A model generated the notes under the pieces. The model worked only from the letters and a program-made list of their open reading frames with translations. It was not told the origin of the DNA and searched no databases. 64,000 nucleotides of DNA from Cupriavidus laharis (lineage in GTDB: Bacteria > Pseudomonadota > Gammaproteobacteria > Burkholderiales > Burkholderiaceae), in assembly GCF_914271435.1 (NCBI RefSeq), contig NZ_CAJZAI010000013.1, positions 1-64,000 on the forward strand. Direction: 5' to 3'. Positions 63,948 through 64,000 of the stretch are shown here, piece after piece. Position numbers and translations under genes: made by a program. Numbering within the stretch: the first letter of the stretch is position 1; each line of letters starts with the position of its first letter.

Positions 63948-64000
63948 TGTATTCCCGAGTAATGGCCATCAACACCAGGCAGGCCGGCTGCCTGCCCCGC

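Overview
The window looks like a chromosomal segment of a high-GC (about 65-68% by eye) betaproteobacterium of the Burkholderiaceae, most likely Cupriavidus or a close Ralstonia relative. The grounds are the block alaT-hom-thrC-moeA-moaD-moaE, the rpsF-priB-rpsR-rplI-dnaB order, the rimP-nusA-infB-rbfA-truB order, a 3-hydroxybutyrate oligomer hydrolase typical of PHB-storing Cupriavidus/Ralstonia, and a lexA gene preceded by two LexA boxes. No search could be run, so names rest on motif and family recognition.

Layout: 1-93 is the tail of a transposase-like gene. 380-2968 is clpB, with a sigma-32-like promoter. 3223-12637 (all minus) holds a tetR regulator, a five-gene HAAT/Liv-type ABC importer, an acyl-CoA ligase and a 3HB-oligomer hydrolase, which together read as a carboxylate/acyl uptake and activation cluster. 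12877-19578 (minus) is crcB, the molybdopterin genes moaE, moaD and moeA, then thrC, hom and alaT. 19843-24279 (plus) carries an Mth938-domain protein, bcp, phoH, a secreted protein and an NlpC/P60 lipoprotein. 24350-29292 (minus) has pit and its DUF47 partner, dnaB and the rpsF operon. Then come an asparaginase (minus) and lexA (plus).

31853-41259 (plus) is the most unusual part: a compact five-gene operon. It encodes a lysozyme-like protein, a CHAT-protease/SIR2-like fusion, an nSTAND NTPase with a membrane helix and WD40-like repeats, an alpha/beta hydrolase with a GHSFG nucleophile elbow, and a C25/caspase-like peptidase. It has the parts of an NTPase-controlled conflict or immune (abortive-infection type) system and is the best candidate for an undescribed system here. 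41277-44451 is an accessory zone of small orphan genes (DUF1643, DUF2188, small membrane, secreted and lipoproteins) around tRNA-His.

44452-44889 has no protein gene but holds several hairpins and two minus-strand terminators, probably structured RNA. From 44890 on come dusA, an FMN reductase, a 3-hydroxyisobutyryl-CoA hydrolase-like protein, a chemoreceptor and typA (minus). A divergent marR controls a tripartite efflux operon (outer-membrane lipoprotein, HlyD/EmrA, EmrB). The window ends with a DUF3606 gene and the translation/transcription operon truB-rbfA-infB-nusA-rimP (minus), which reaches the right edge.
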